DNA from: Desulfuromonas sp. | GTDB taxonomy: Bacteria > Desulfobacterota > Desulfuromonadia > Desulfuromonadales > Desulfuromonadaceae | Direction of reading: 5' to 3' | Assembly: GCA_021162745.1 (NCBI GenBank) | Contig: JAGGYC010000152.1 | Coordinates: 1-33,280, forward strand | Length of the DNA: 33,280 nt | Translations under genes and position numbers: made by a program | Notes under the pieces: generated by a model | Databases searched by the model: none | The model's input: only the letters and a program-made list of their open reading frames with translations | What the model was told of the DNA's origin: nothing | Part shown: one piece after another, positions 18,268-27,885 of the stretch | Numbering within the stretch: position 1 is the first letter of the stretch | Layout of the letters: each line of letters starts with the position of its first letter

Positions 18268-18846
18268 ATGAGCAAAAGCGTTAAAGGAACACAGACCGAA
18301 AAAAATCTACTGGCCGCATTTGCCGGTGAATCACAAGCACGTAACCGCTACACCTACTGGGCCTCGGTAGCCAAAAAAGAGGGATTGGTGCAGATCTCGG
18401 TCATTTTCGAAGAGACCGCAGCACAGGAAAAAGAACACGCCAAGCGTTTCTTCAAGTTTCTGGAAGGTGGTGCGGTGGAGATCACCGCCACCTATCCGGC
18501 CGGAGTGATCGGCTCCACCCTGGATAACTTGAGAGCGGCAGCAGCGGGAGAAAAATTTGAGTGGAGCGAGCTCTACCCCGGTTTTGCCGCAACAGCACGC
18601 CAGGAAGGCTTTGTCGATGTCGCCGACTGCTTCGAGGCGATCAGCGTCGCCGAAAAACAGCACGACAAGCGCTACCATGAACTGGCCGACAACCTGGAAG
18701 CCGGTCGCGTCTTCAAGCGCAACGGCAAGGTGACCTGGCGCTGCCGCAACTGCGGTTATCTGCACGAAGCCGAAGAGGCGGTGGAACTCTGCCCGGCCTG
18801 CCTCCATCCCCAGGCGCACTTTGAGCTGCTGGGGGAAAACTGGTAA
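18268..18846 (+). CDS. rbr: Rubrerythrin
   Basis: A 192-aa non-heme diiron peroxidase that reduces H2O2 in anaerobes. The N-terminal ferritin-like four-helix bundle (about residues 1-145) contains the diiron ligands in FAGESQARNRY, EETAAQEKEH, and EAISVAEKQHDKRY. The C-terminal rubredoxin-like domain has WRCRNCGY...ELCPACLHPQ, two CxxC pairs for one iron. Length is typical. The start is supported by AAAGGAGG about 8 nt before the ATG. It is transcribed alone: divergent from the 582-aa gene and ended by a strong terminator. It fits an anaerobe exposed to occasional oxygen. Confidence 0.96.
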   Translation: MSKSVKGTQTEKNLLAAFAGESQARNRYTYWASVAKKEGLVQISVIFEETAAQEKEHAKRFFKFLEGGAVEITATYPAGVIGSTLDNLRAAAAGEKFEWSELYPGFAATARQEGFVDVADCFEAISVAEKQHDKRYHELADNLEAGRVFKRNGKVTWRCRNCGYLHEAEEAVELCPACLHPQAHFELLGENW

Positions 18847-18850
18847 ATAA

Positions 18851-18888
18851 AAAAGGGCGGGTCGCCACAGCGACCCGCCCTTTTTTTA
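18851..18888. terminator. Bidirectional terminator between rubrerythrin and rsgA
   Basis: An 11-bp perfect stem GGGCGGGTCGC/GCGACCCGCCC (18855-18865 with 18870-18880) has a 4-nt loop. T7 follows on the plus strand, and an A-rich tract precedes it that gives a T-tract on the minus strand. It serves both convergent genes. Confidence 0.94.
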
Positions 18889-18895
18889 ATGATTT

Positions 18896-19828
18896 TCAAA
18901 ACGGCTTACGCCGGTCAACACTGGCCTGTTCCAGCGCTTCGATATCATTCAAGGTCTGCAGATAGAGTTCATAGCGCTGAACCGACAACTCCCCGCTATC
19001 CACGGCCTGCTTGATCGAACAGCCCGGCTCCTGGCGATGGCGACAGTTGCGGAATCGACAGGGGGTTTCTTCCAGAATCGACATCAGACCCGGAAACCAC
19101 AAGGCAATTTCCTCGCTACTGACATCCACCAGGGCAAAATCACGGAAACCGGGGGTATCCACCAACTCGCCGCCGTCGGGCAGTTCAATCAGCGTCGAAA
19201 CACTGGTGGTATGGCAACCGTGATTATCGGCATTGAGCTCACCGATTTCCAACTGTGCCTGGGGACACAGGGCATTGAGCAACGAGCTTTTCCCCGCCCC
19301 TGACACACCAACAAACGCCCCCCGGCCCTGAGCCAGATGTTGACGTAGTGCCTCCAGCCCCTCGCCGCTGTGGGCACTGACACTGAACACCCGAGTAATA
19401 GCCGGAAAGTCATCACCGAGCTGCTGGCGCAGACTGTCCACCGAACCGAGATCACATTTATTGACCACCAAAAACGGCTCAATGTGCGCTGCCCGGGCAG
19501 CGACCACCGCCCGCTCTAAAAAACCCGCCGGGGTCTGCGGCCGCGGTGCAACGACAATCCCCAACAGATCGAGATTGGCAGCCAGGGTACGCACCTTGCC
19601 GAACGGATCGCGACGGCGCAGAGCATTGCGCCGCGACAGGGCGGTCAACCGTTCGCCAGCCACCTGCACGCGGTCGCCCACCACATGACCGGAATTGCGT
19701 TTCACCTTAACCCGTTCTTCGCGGCCATCGTCGTAACGGACCAAAACGGCGACACCAAAATGACTGACCAGCAATCCTTCTTCACCGGCAGGTTGTTTTA
19801 CCGGGCGTTGTTTTTTAAGCCGTGCCAT
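18896..19828 (-). CDS. rsgA: Ribosome small subunit-dependent GTPase A
   Basis: A circularly permuted GTPase that assists late 30S ribosome maturation. The 310-aa protein shows an N-terminal OB fold, then the permuted order of G motifs: NKCDLG (G4), GVSGAGKSSLLN (G1/P-loop), DTPGF (G3). A C-terminal zinc knuckle follows (CRFRNCRHRQEPGCSIKQAV, Cys-Cys-His-Cys). ATG 19828 (MARLKKQRPVK) is chosen because AGGA lies 6 nt upstream. The longer frame from 19846 would put that site inside the gene. It is downstream of the two ABC exporter genes with a 51-bp gap, probably the last gene of that transcript. Confidence 0.95.
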   Translation of the reverse strand: MARLKKQRPVKQPAGEEGLLVSHFGVAVLVRYDDGREERVKVKRNSGHVVGDRVQVAGERLTALSRRNALRRRDPFGKVRTLAANLDLLGIVVAPRPQTPAGFLERAVVAARAAHIEPFLVVNKCDLGSVDSLRQQLGDDFPAITRVFSVSAHSGEGLEALRQHLAQGRGAFVGVSGAGKSSLLNALCPQAQLEIGELNADNHGCHTTSVSTLIELPDGGELVDTPGFRDFALVDVSSEEIALWFPGLMSILEETPCRFRNCRHRQEPGCSIKQAVDSGELSVQRYELYLQTLNDIEALEQASVDRRKPF

Positions 19829-19879
19829 CAATATTCCTTTTTCCAAGAGTCTGTCGAACTGCTCAATCCAACGATGTTT

Positions 19880-21637
19880 CTAATGCAGCTCCAATTGCTG
19901 TATCCGCCACAGCCGGGCATAGCGCCCTTCGGCCGCCAGCAGTTGGCGGTGGCTGCCCTGCTCACAGATCCGGCCCTGATGCAGGACAACAATCTGATCG
20001 GCTTCAGCGGCCAGGCGCAGATGATGGACAATCATCAGCGTGGTCCGCCCACCAGCCACAGCGCGCATCCCCTGATAGACCCGCTCCTCACTGTCTCCAT
20101 CGAGATAACTGGTGGCCTCGTCGAGGATAATCACCTGCGGATTCTGGAGCTGGGCGCGACTCAGACACAACAGCTGCCGTTCACCGCTGGACAGGTTTTT
20201 GCCGTGCTCCACCAGTCGGCCGTCAAGTCCGCCCAATCGTTCCACCACCGCCAGCGCTCCGGTATGGCGCAACTGCTCAAGCAACTGCGAATCGTCGAAC
20301 TGTGCTTGCGGGTCGAGATTATCACGTACCGAGCCGGAAAACAGAAACGGTTCCTGCGACACCCATCCCACCTGCTGACGCAATGCCTGCTTGTCGAGGG
20401 CGGTGACGTCAACGTTATTGAGCAGAATCCGGCCACTATCCGCCGCATAAAAACCGAGTAACAGCTGGGTGAGGGTACTCTTGCCGCTGCCGGTATCACC
20501 CACCAGCGCCACACTCTGCCCCGGTTGCAGGGCAAAGCTCACACCGTTGAGTACCGGCTCGTCGGCCTGATAGGCAAACCGGACATCCCTGAACTCCACC
20601 CGCCCCGGCCCCGTCGCCACCGGCAGGGCGCCCGATGGCTCTTCGGGTTGATCGAGCAGATCAAAAATCCGTTCCAGCGAGGCATTACTGCTCTGCAGCA
20701 CCGAAAACTTTGCCGCCAGGTCGGTGAGGGGCATAAAAAATTTACGCGCATATTCGATAAAGGCCACCAGGGTACCAAAGGTCGCCGTCTGCTGCATCAC
20801 CTCGCCGCCACCCTTCCACAGAATAGCCGCTACGGCCAGACTGGCAAAGATATGGACACTGGCATAGAACAGCGCCTCCAAGGTAACCCAATTCAGTGAC
20901 GTACGGCGATAGTCATCCTGCAGTTCCTCAAACGCCTCGCAGCTGCGCTGCTGCTGACTGAAGATCTGCACCTCGGCAATGCCGCTGAGCCGCTCGGAAA
21001 TAAAGGCGTTGAGGCCGGCCTGACGGGCACGCAACTGGCGCATCACCTGCCGCATCGGCCGCCTGATCAAGCCAATCACCACCAGCAATAGCGGCACCAC
21101 GGCAAAGGCCACCAGCGATAACGGCGTATTGATCGACAGCATGATGGCGAAGATCATCACCAAAGTGACAATGTCGCCGATGGCCGAGACAATCCCCGAG
21201 CCGAACAGATCGCCGACCTGTTCAACATCGGTGGTCAAACGGGTGAGCAAGCGCCCCGAAGGCTGCCAGTCGTACCAGCGGCGCGGCAGGCGCATCAGCT
21301 TGGCAAAACTGTCACGGCGCAGATCGGCCATGATATGCTGGCCCACCACCTGCACCAACAGCGACTGGCCAAACACCAACGCCCCCTCGGCGATCAGCAG
21401 TGCCACCAGCAGGGCCGAGATCGGCAACAGATTACGCAGATCACCGGCCAGAATACTGTCGTCAATGGCGATCTTGATCAGCAACGGCGGTACGATACGT
21501 ACCAGCGAGATCAACGGCAACAGCAGCAGGCTAGCCAGCGCCTTTTTCCAATAGGGACGGATAAACGGCAAAAACCGCTGCAAAATGCGCAGGTCAAGAT
21601 GGCGACCACCGACCTCATCACTGGTCATCGGTTTCAT
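19880..21637 (-). CDS. ABC exporter half-transporter, canonical ATPase partner (MdlB-like)
   Basis: A 585-aa half-transporter. Residues about 35-315 form the six-helix ABC exporter membrane domain, and the rest is the ATPase domain. Walker A is GDTGSGKST, the Q-loop lies in GWVSQEPFLF, the signature is LSSGERQ, and Walker B IILDEATSYLD has the catalytic Glu. The switch His is present in MIVHHLRL. It overlaps the upstream partner gene by 4 nt (ATGA), so both are made together and probably form a heterodimer. The substrate is unknown; E. coli MdlAB and related pairs are likely multidrug or lipid-type exporters. All key residues for ATP hydrolysis are intact, unlike in the partner. Start ATG 21637 gives MKPMTSDEV. 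Confidence 0.9.
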   Translation of the reverse strand: MKPMTSDEVGGRHLDLRILQRFLPFIRPYWKKALASLLLLPLISLVRIVPPLLIKIAIDDSILAGDLRNLLPISALLVALLIAEGALVFGQSLLVQVVGQHIMADLRRDSFAKLMRLPRRWYDWQPSGRLLTRLTTDVEQVGDLFGSGIVSAIGDIVTLVMIFAIMLSINTPLSLVAFAVVPLLLVVIGLIRRPMRQVMRQLRARQAGLNAFISERLSGIAEVQIFSQQQRSCEAFEELQDDYRRTSLNWVTLEALFYASVHIFASLAVAAILWKGGGEVMQQTATFGTLVAFIEYARKFFMPLTDLAAKFSVLQSSNASLERIFDLLDQPEEPSGALPVATGPGRVEFRDVRFAYQADEPVLNGVSFALQPGQSVALVGDTGSGKSTLTQLLLGFYAADSGRILLNNVDVTALDKQALRQQVGWVSQEPFLFSGSVRDNLDPQAQFDDSQLLEQLRHTGALAVVERLGGLDGRLVEHGKNLSSGERQLLCLSRAQLQNPQVIILDEATSYLDGDSEERVYQGMRAVAGGRTTLMIVHHLRLAAEADQIVVLHQGRICEQGSHRQLLAAEGRYARLWRIQQLELH

Positions 21638-23436
21638 AGCCCATCCATCTCGCGGTGCAGCTGTTCACGCTTGACCAAGCGGGCATATTCACCATCCTCG
21701 GCCATCAGTTCCGCATGACTGCCCTGTTCACGAATCCGGCCCTGATCGAGAATAATAATCTGATCCGCCCCCTGCAACACCGACACCCGGCTGGAAGCGA
21801 ACAACACCGTACGCCCGCGTAACGCCTGACGCAGATGATCCCACACCCGGCGCGCAGTGACGGTATCGAGATGACTGAACGGATCATCAAGCAGCCACAG
21901 GCCGCGGTTGCGCGCCAGTGCCCGCGCCACACCGACCCGCTGGCGCTGACCGCCCGACAGGGTCAACCCGCCCTCGCCGATCAGGGTAGCAAAACCGTCG
22001 CTGAACTGCCCGATCTCCTCGTCCAACGCCACCTCCTCGGCAAGGCGTTGCAAGTCATCATCACCCAGCTGCGGCGCGGCAAAGCGAAAGTTATCCGCCA
22101 AAGTGCCGCTGAACAATCGCCCCTCCTGCAACACCGCCGACAGACGCCGGCTATGCTGCTGCGGATTGAGGCAACTCAGGTCTTGACCGTCGATCCACAC
22201 CTGTCCTGCTGCCAGAGGATAGCGCCCGGTCAACAGCTGCAACAGGGTACTTTTACCACTGGCCACCGCACCGCTGATTCCCACCATACTCCCGGCGGCA
22301 ATGGTCAACGACAGCTGGCGCAGTACCGGCTGCTGCGGCAGATAAGCAAAGCTCAGATCGCGCAACTCAATCCTCGGTGCTGCTTCTGCTTCATTCCGGC
22401 CATCACCGCCATTATCGAGCAGGGGTCGCGGTGCCGTAAGTTGCAACAGCAGATTGATCCGTTCCATCCCCACCGTTGCCCGCTGCACCAGGGTAAGAAT
22501 CCAGCCCAGCAGTAAGGTCGGCATGGTCAGCTGCACCAGATAGGCGTTAAACGCCACCAGATCACCCAGCTGCAAGGTGCCGGCAACCACCTGCCGACCA
22601 CCGAAGTAGAGCACCAGCAGAATACCGAACGGTGTCACCACGCTCATCACCGGCAAAATCAGCGCCCGCATCCGGGCCAGCGCCACCGAGGCTTCAAGAT
22701 AACGATCATTGATGGCGGTAAAGCGGCTACATCGTGACTGCTGAAAACCGCTACTGCGAATACTCGACTGGCCACGAATGGTCTCTTCGACCACATTGCT
22801 GATCTGCCCCAGGCGCTCTTGCACCTGAGTAGAATAGTGAAGCAGATGGCGACTGATCCATTTAACGGCCAAGAGCAACAACGGAAACGGCAGCAGCGCT
22901 GCCAAGGTCAGGGTCGGCGACATCCACAGCATCGCACTGATTGAGATGCAATAGACCACGACGGCATTGACCATTGATACCACGCCAAACCCAGCTACCA
23001 TGCGCACATTAATCAGATCATTAGTAAAACGGGAGATCAGATCACCGATACGGTGATCGTTAAAGAAGGGCCCCGGCTGATAGAGCAGCCGTTCAAACAT
23101 CGCCTGGCGCAGATCGACCTCGATGCGCCGACCACTGTGTAGAAAATGAAGCCGCGACAAAACGCGGATCGCCCCGCCAAACAGCGTCAACAGCACGATC
23201 ATCGCAGCGTAAAAACCAACATCTTGCCACTGACTGTGCTCAATAGCGCCAATCCCCAACCGCAGCATCAGGGGGATACTCAACACCATGGCATTGGTGA
23301 TGACAATCCACAGCATGCCGATCATCATGGTCCGCCGGTAGGGTCGCAGCCACGGCCACAAACTTCTCAATGGGCTTCGCGGCGGACTCACAGCCGTTCC
23401 TCGCAGCAAACTCTTTTCATCAGGGGGATTAAGCAC
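21634..23436 (-). CDS. ABC exporter half-transporter, degenerate ATPase partner (MdlA-like)
   Basis: A 600-aa half-transporter. Residues about 30-320 form the exporter-type membrane domain (several hydrophobic helices, for example TMMIGMLWIVITNAMVLSI). The C-terminal ATPase domain has Walker A GAVASGKST and signature LSGGQRQR. Walker B reads LWLLDDPFSHLD, with Asp where the catalytic Glu is expected, and the switch region reads FASSR, with Ser (about 549) where His is expected. This pattern marks the degenerate site of heterodimeric exporters. The GTG 23436 start has no strong ribosome site, so the exact N terminus is uncertain. It is transcribed with the MdlB-like partner (4-nt overlap) and probably rsgA. 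Confidence 0.88.
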   Translation of the reverse strand: MLNPPDEKSLLRGTAVSPPRSPLRSLWPWLRPYRRTMMIGMLWIVITNAMVLSIPLMLRLGIGAIEHSQWQDVGFYAAMIVLLTLFGGAIRVLSRLHFLHSGRRIEVDLRQAMFERLLYQPGPFFNDHRIGDLISRFTNDLINVRMVAGFGVVSMVNAVVVYCISISAMLWMSPTLTLAALLPFPLLLLAVKWISRHLLHYSTQVQERLGQISNVVEETIRGQSSIRSSGFQQSRCSRFTAINDRYLEASVALARMRALILPVMSVVTPFGILLVLYFGGRQVVAGTLQLGDLVAFNAYLVQLTMPTLLLGWILTLVQRATVGMERINLLLQLTAPRPLLDNGGDGRNEAEAAPRIELRDLSFAYLPQQPVLRQLSLTIAAGSMVGISGAVASGKSTLLQLLTGRYPLAAGQVWIDGQDLSCLNPQQHSRRLSAVLQEGRLFSGTLADNFRFAAPQLGDDDLQRLAEEVALDEEIGQFSDGFATLIGEGGLTLSGGQRQRVGVARALARNRGLWLLDDPFSHLDTVTARRVWDHLRQALRGRTVLFASSRVSVLQGADQIIILDQGRIREQGSHAELMAEDGEYARLVKREQLHREMDGL

Positions 23437-23474
23437 ATCCGCGTATCACACCGCATTTTACGCCGAATTGCCAG

Positions 23475-23510
23475 CAATAAAATGCGCCGGATCGTTTAGC
23501 GACCCGGCGC
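23475..23510 (-). terminator. Terminator after sucD
   Basis: On the minus strand a stem GCGCCGG/CCGGCGC (23484-23490 with 23504-23510), extended by TCG/CGA, is followed by ATTTTATTG. It lies about 25 bp after the sucD stop codon and before the ABC exporter genes. Confidence 0.75.
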
Positions 23511-23535
23511 AGAAGATCTTATCTGTTGTCTTCAA

Positions 23536-24417
23536 TCAGGCTTCATCGCGACCTAACGCCTTGAGCATCGCCTGCCCCATTCCGGTCGGACTGGTGGAAA
23601 CGGTAATTCCGCATTCGGTGAGGGCGACAATCTTATCCCCGGCGGCACCTTTGCCACCGCTGATGATCGCTCCGGCATGACCCATCCGCTTGCCGGGAGG
23701 CGCGGTGATACCGGCGATAAACGCCGCCACCGGCTTGTTCATGTTCTCCCTGGCCCACTCGCCTGCTTCCTCTTCAGCGCTACCACCGATCTCACCGATC
23801 ATCAACACTCCTTCGGTGTCGGGATCGTTATTGAACATCTCCATCACATCGATAAACTTCATACCGATGATCGGATCGCCGCCGATACCGACACAGGTGG
23901 ACTGGCCGAGGCCGACATCGGTCAACTGCTTGACCGCTTCGTAGGTGAGGGTGCCGCTACGCGACACCACGCCGATCTTGCCAGGCTTGTGAATATAGCC
24001 CGGCATGATGCCGATCTTGCATTCGCCGGGGGTGATCAAACCCGGGCAGTTAGGACCAATGAGCAGGGTGTTACTGTCGGCCACCACCTGACGCGCCAGC
24101 ACCATATCGCGTACCGGAACCCCTTCGGTGATACACACTGCCAGATCCACCCCGGCGGCGCAGGCTTCTAAAATAGCGTCGGCTGCTCCCGGCGGCGGCA
24201 CGAAGATCATCGACACATTGCCGCCGGTAATCCGCACCGCTTCTTCCATGGTATCAAACACCGGAATGCCGTCGACATGGATACCACCTTTGCCCGGTGT
24301 CACCCCGGCGACAATATTGCTGCCATATTCACGACATTCGCGAGTGTGGAATATCCCCGTCTTACCGGTCATCCCCTGAACAATAATTTTGGATTGTGCA
24401 TTGATCAATATGGACAT
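23536..24417 (-). CDS. sucD: Succinate-CoA ligase (ADP-forming), alpha subunit
   Basis: The 293-aa alpha subunit of succinyl-CoA synthetase, which makes ATP or GTP from succinyl-CoA in the TCA cycle. The CoA-binding Rossmann part ([40 protein letters not shown]) is followed by the ligase domain ([32 protein letters not shown]). The phosphohistidine loop is [15 protein letters not shown]. Length is normal. ATG 24417 has GGAG 7 nt upstream. It follows sucC by 22 bp and the two form a complex. A stem-loop terminator lies just after the stop. Confidence 0.97.
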   Translation of the reverse strand: MSILINAQSKIIVQGMTGKTGIFHTRECREYGSNIVAGVTPGKGGIHVDGIPVFDTMEEAVRITGGNVSMIFVPPPGAADAILEACAAGVDLAVCITEGVPVRDMVLARQVVADSNTLLIGPNCPGLITPGECKIGIMPGYIHKPGKIGVVSRSGTLTYEAVKQLTDVGLGQSTCVGIGGDPIIGMKFIDVMEMFNNDPDTEGVLMIGEIGGSAEEEAGEWARENMNKPVAAFIAGITAPPGKRMGHAGAIISGGKGAAGDKIVALTECGITVSTSPTGMGQAMLKALGRDEA

Positions 24418-24439
24418 GGCTCTTCTCCATTAAGCGTTA

Positions 24440-25606
24440 TCAGGCTTCACTCTGCATCATGGCCACAATGCGCTTGGCACCATCACCGAGAAAATCGCTA
24501 CACTGAACATTCAGCCCCGACTCGGTAAGCAGCTTCTTGCCCTCTTCCACCTGCGAGCCATCCATGCGCACCACAATCGGCAGATGACAATCAACCTCAC
24601 TGGCCGCCTCGATAATCCCCTGGGCAATGACATCACAGCGCATGATACCGCCGAAGATGTTGACAAACACCGCCTCAACATCCTTGTCCTGCAAAATTAT
24701 TTTGAACGCCTCGGCCACTTTTTCGCGGGTTGCTCCGCCCCCGACATCGAGGAAGTTGGCCGGTTCGCCACTGTTTTCCTTCAGCACATCCAGAGTCGCC
24801 ATGGCCAGTCCAGCACCATTGACCATGCAGCCGATATTGCCACCGAGCTTAATATAGGCCAGATCAAACTTGCTGGCACTGATCTCCAGTGGATCCATCT
24901 GCGAATAATCCTGCATTTCATGGTATTCCCAATGACGGAAAATCGCATTATCGTCAAAATTGATCTTGGCATCCAGAGCCAGCAACCAACCCGCCTTGGT
25001 CACCACCAGCGGGTTGATCTCCAACAGGGAACAATCCTTTTCCAGGCAGCAACGATACAGATTGAGAATCAGCTGCACACAATCCTCGGCGATACTACCG
25101 CTCAAGCCAAGCTTCAGAGCAACACCCCGCGCCTGGTAAGAACGCAATCCCGTGTAGGGATCGATGGTCAGGGTGTGAATCTTTTCAGGAGCCGTCTCAG
25201 CCACCTCCTCGATATTGACGCCCCCTTCCGAGGATGCAATCAGACAGTAGCGTGAGGTTTGGCGATCCAGCGTGATGGACAGATAGTACTCACGTCCGAC
25301 CTCGACGGTCTCCTCTATCAAAATCCGCCGCACCTTAAGCCCCTCTGGACCAGTCTGATGCGTCACCAGCCGCTTGCCGAACAGCTCTTTGGCAATTTCA
25401 TGCGCCTGTTCGGGATGATGGGCCACCTTCACCCCTCCCGCCTTGCCGCGGCCACCGGCATAGATCTGCGCCTTGACCACACAGTGGCCGCCAAGCATCT
25501 TGGCTGCCCGCTCCGCCTGATCGGCGGTCACCGTCACCCGACCGCGCGGCACCGGAATGTCGAAAGAACCGAGAATTTCTTTTGCCTGGTACTCGTGAAT
25601 GTTCAT
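24440..25606 (-). CDS. sucC: Succinate-CoA ligase (ADP-forming), beta subunit
   Basis: The 388-aa nucleotide-binding subunit with normal length. The N-terminal ATP-grasp fold carries [37 protein letters not shown] and the metal-ligand region NFDDNAIF. The C-terminal flavodoxin-like part has [16 protein letters not shown] and [18 protein letters not shown]. The start [12 protein letters not shown] is the family N terminus and has GGGGGA a few bases upstream. First gene of sucCD. The upstream 449-bp region contains R1 copy 2, so the promoter lies within about 190 bp of the start if it is not in the repeat. Confidence 0.97.
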   Translation of the reverse strand: MNIHEYQAKEILGSFDIPVPRGRVTVTADQAERAAKMLGGHCVVKAQIYAGGRGKAGGVKVAHHPEQAHEIAKELFGKRLVTHQTGPEGLKVRRILIEETVEVGREYYLSITLDRQTSRYCLIASSEGGVNIEEVAETAPEKIHTLTIDPYTGLRSYQARGVALKLGLSGSIAEDCVQLILNLYRCCLEKDCSLLEINPLVVTKAGWLLALDAKINFDDNAIFRHWEYHEMQDYSQMDPLEISASKFDLAYIKLGGNIGCMVNGAGLAMATLDVLKENSGEPANFLDVGGGATREKVAEAFKIILQDKDVEAVFVNIFGGIMRCDVIAQGIIEAASEVDCHLPIVVRMDGSQVEEGKKLLTESGLNVQCSDFLGDGAKRIVAMMQSEA

Positions 25607-25801
25607 GAATCCCCCATATTGAAAATGGCTCTACAAAATCATCAAACTACACCACGAAAAAACAATCGTTTTCTTTATTCAAACTAAAAAGCCTTTCAGC
25701 TCCACTGTAAAATACTACAAATCAGACAAGCAACACAACGACCGTATACGAATAAAGAATAAAGCACATCTCCTAATTCTCCACGTTTTCAAAAAAAATT
25801 A

Positions 25802-25944
25802 GTAACTATTCAGCCCGAAACGCTGGCAACGCCCATTCCAAGGGACGTCAAGCCCATCCATGGGTACTTAACTGCCGCCATCCAGGCGGCAGATACCCTT
25901 TTCATGGGCGTTGCCAGCATATCTACAGTGTGCTGAATAGTTAC
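25802..25944. repeat. R1 palindromic element, copy 2
   Basis: A 143-bp element with 13-base perfect terminal inverted repeats GTAACTATTCAGC (25802-25814) and GCTGAATAGTTAC (25932-25944). Inside, GCTGGCAACGCCCAT pairs with its exact complement near the other end. A CTGCCGCC/GGCGGCAG hairpin with a 5-nt loop lies near the centre. The flanks share AAAAATTA on both sides (25794-25801 and 25945-25952), a possible target-site duplication. In inverted orientation it is nearly identical to copy 3. Confidence 0.92.
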
Positions 25945-25968
25945 AAAAATTAAGCACATAAAAAATTA

Positions 25969-25998
25969 TTGCAATCTTGCAAGCATCTGGACTACACT
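25969..25998 (+). promoter_or_regulatory. Candidate deaD promoter
   Basis: TTGCAA (25969-25974), an 18-nt spacer and TACACT (25993-25998) resemble a weak sigma-70 promoter, about 50-60 nt upstream of the helicase start and 25 bp after R1 copy 2. Confidence 0.35.
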
Positions 25999-26055
25999 GA
26001 AAGGCTTGCTCAACAATGAGCACCGTAAACACTTAAGAATACAAGGCTGTACCCC

Positions 26056-27846
26056 ATGACGTTATCCCCCGATTTAAGCACCGACTTTAGTTCCCTGGGC
26101 ATCGAAGACAATCAACTCAAGGCACTGCACGACCTCGGCTATCAGAAACCATCTCCGATCCAGGAGCAAAGCATCCCCATCCTGCTGGCTGGCCACAATC
26201 TGCTCGGCACCGCTCAGACCGGCACCGGCAAGACCGCCGCCTTTGCCCTGCCACTGCTCAGCCGGATCGACGCCAGCCAAAGGCATCCACAGATGCTGGT
26301 ACTGGCGCCAACCCGTGAGCTGGCGATTCAGGTTTCTGAAGCGATCAAGGGCTTTGCCAAGTATATGCCGCGCATCAAAGTGCTGGCCGTCTACGGTGGC
26401 CAGCCCATGTATCAGCAACTCAAGGCGCTACATAACGGGGTACAGGTTATTGTCGGCACACCGGGACGGATCATGGACCACATGAAACGCGGCAGCCTTA
26501 AGCTGGACAAGATCCACGCTGCCGTTCTCGACGAAGCCGACGAGATGCTACGCATGGGTTTCATCGATGATGTCCAAACCATCCTCGGTGCCACACCGCC
26601 GCGCTGCCAGTGCGCCTTGTTCTCCGCCACCATGCCGCCGGCAATCCGCCGGGTGGCTAATAAATATATCGGCGACGCCGAAGAGGTGCAGATCGCCTCG
26701 CGCACATCCACCGTTGATCAGATTGAGCAACACTACCTGATGCTGCGCAGCAACCAGAAGTTTGATATCTTGAGCCGCATCCTCGAAGCCGAGGACTACA
26801 ATGGCATCATCATCTTCGTCCGCACCAAAACCGCCACCACCGAACTGGCCGAGCGCCTCGAAGCCCGTGGTCATTCAGCAGCAGCCCTCAATGGTGACCT
26901 CAGCCAACAACTACGTGAGCGCACCATCGATCGCCTCAAAAAAGGGACCATCGATATCGTTGTCGCCACCGATGTCGCCGCCCGTGGCCTCGACGTCACC
27001 CGAATCAGCCACGTCTTCAACTACGATATCCCTTTCGATACCGAAGCCTATATTCACCGTATCGGCCGCACCGGTCGCGCCGGACGTACCGGCAAGGCGA
27101 TCCTGTTTGTCTGTCCGGCAGAGCGGCGCCTACTCAAAGCGATTGAGCACGCCACCAAGCGGCAAATTCCGGCCATGCCTGTACCCAGCGGTGAGCAAAT
27201 TGGCGCTCGACGCATTGCCGCCTTTAAAGCGAAACTTCAAGACACCTTGGACAACCAAAATCTGGTACCCATGCGTGCGTTGATCCATGAGTTGACCGAC
27301 CAGAACGATATCGACATCGCCGACCTGGCCGCCGCCCTCGCCTACCAGATTCAGGAGAAAAAGACCCTGTTTCCGAAACTGTCCAAGATCCAAACCCCAT
27401 CGCTGGACGACCGCAAACAGCGCGGCAGTGGCAACATCGGTAGCGGCGGCAGCAAACCGGAACGGAAGCATAGCACCGAGCCCATGAACCGTTACCGCTT
27501 GGCCGTCGGTCGTCGGCACAACATCACGCCGCGCGATATTGTCGGCGCCTTCACCAACGAAGGGAAGATCAACATCCGCACCATCGGTCGAATCAGCCTT
27601 TATACCGAGCACTCCACCGTTGAACTGGCTCAAGACCTGCCGCCACAGTCGATCGAAAAATTGCAGGGGATCAAACTGCGCCAACACGACATCAAGCTCC
27701 AACCGATGAGCGACAGTGCGCCTTCACGCGACAAAAAACCTTTTAAAGGGAAGAAAAGTGCTCCGCGCACCGAGCGCGACAAAGGGGCACCAAGCGGTCG
27801 CAAAAAGAGCGGCAGCAAACCCTTTGTTCCAAAGAAACACCGTTGA
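26056..27846 (+). CDS. deaD: DEAD-box ATP-dependent RNA helicase (DeaD/CsdA type)
   Basis: A 596-aa RNA helicase that remodels rRNA or mRNA, often at low temperature. All helicase motifs are present: Q-motif GYQKPSPIQEQ, motif I AQTGTGKTAA, PTRELA, TPGR, DEADEM, SAT, IIFVRTK, TDVAARGLDV and HRIGRTGRAG. After the core (about 1-375) come a linker and dimerisation-like helical part, and then a DbpA-type RNA-binding domain (about 480-555, ITPRDIVGAFTNEGKINIRT). A basic Lys/Ser-rich tail of about 40 residues ends the protein. This order is that of DeaD/CsdA. The gene stands between two inverted R1 copies and is followed by a terminator. The ribosome site before the ATG (AAGG) is modest. Confidence 0.95.
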   Translation: MTLSPDLSTDFSSLGIEDNQLKALHDLGYQKPSPIQEQSIPILLAGHNLLGTAQTGTGKTAAFALPLLSRIDASQRHPQMLVLAPTRELAIQVSEAIKGFAKYMPRIKVLAVYGGQPMYQQLKALHNGVQVIVGTPGRIMDHMKRGSLKLDKIHAAVLDEADEMLRMGFIDDVQTILGATPPRCQCALFSATMPPAIRRVANKYIGDAEEVQIASRTSTVDQIEQHYLMLRSNQKFDILSRILEAEDYNGIIIFVRTKTATTELAERLEARGHSAAALNGDLSQQLRERTIDRLKKGTIDIVVATDVAARGLDVTRISHVFNYDIPFDTEAYIHRIGRTGRAGRTGKAILFVCPAERRLLKAIEHATKRQIPAMPVPSGEQIGARRIAAFKAKLQDTLDNQNLVPMRALIHELTDQNDIDIADLAAALAYQIQEKKTLFPKLSKIQTPSLDDRKQRGSGNIGSGGSKPERKHSTEPMNRYRLAVGRRHNITPRDIVGAFTNEGKINIRTIGRISLYTEHSTVELAQDLPPQSIEKLQGIKLRQHDIKLQPMSDSAPSRDKKPFKGKKSAPRTERDKGAPSGRKKSGSKPFVPKKHR

Positions 27847-27885
27847 TGGCGTCACAAAAATTCATTTTTACAAAAACATCATCGT

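Larger units (their letters stand above)
25607..26055. other. Divergent spacer sucC / deaD with R1 copy 2
   Basis: 449 bases between divergent genes. The left 190 bases are AT-rich and should hold the sucC promoter; none is clear enough to mark. R1 copy 2 occupies 25802-25944. The rest carries a candidate deaD promoter and its 5' leader. No gene is seen. Confidence 0.7.
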
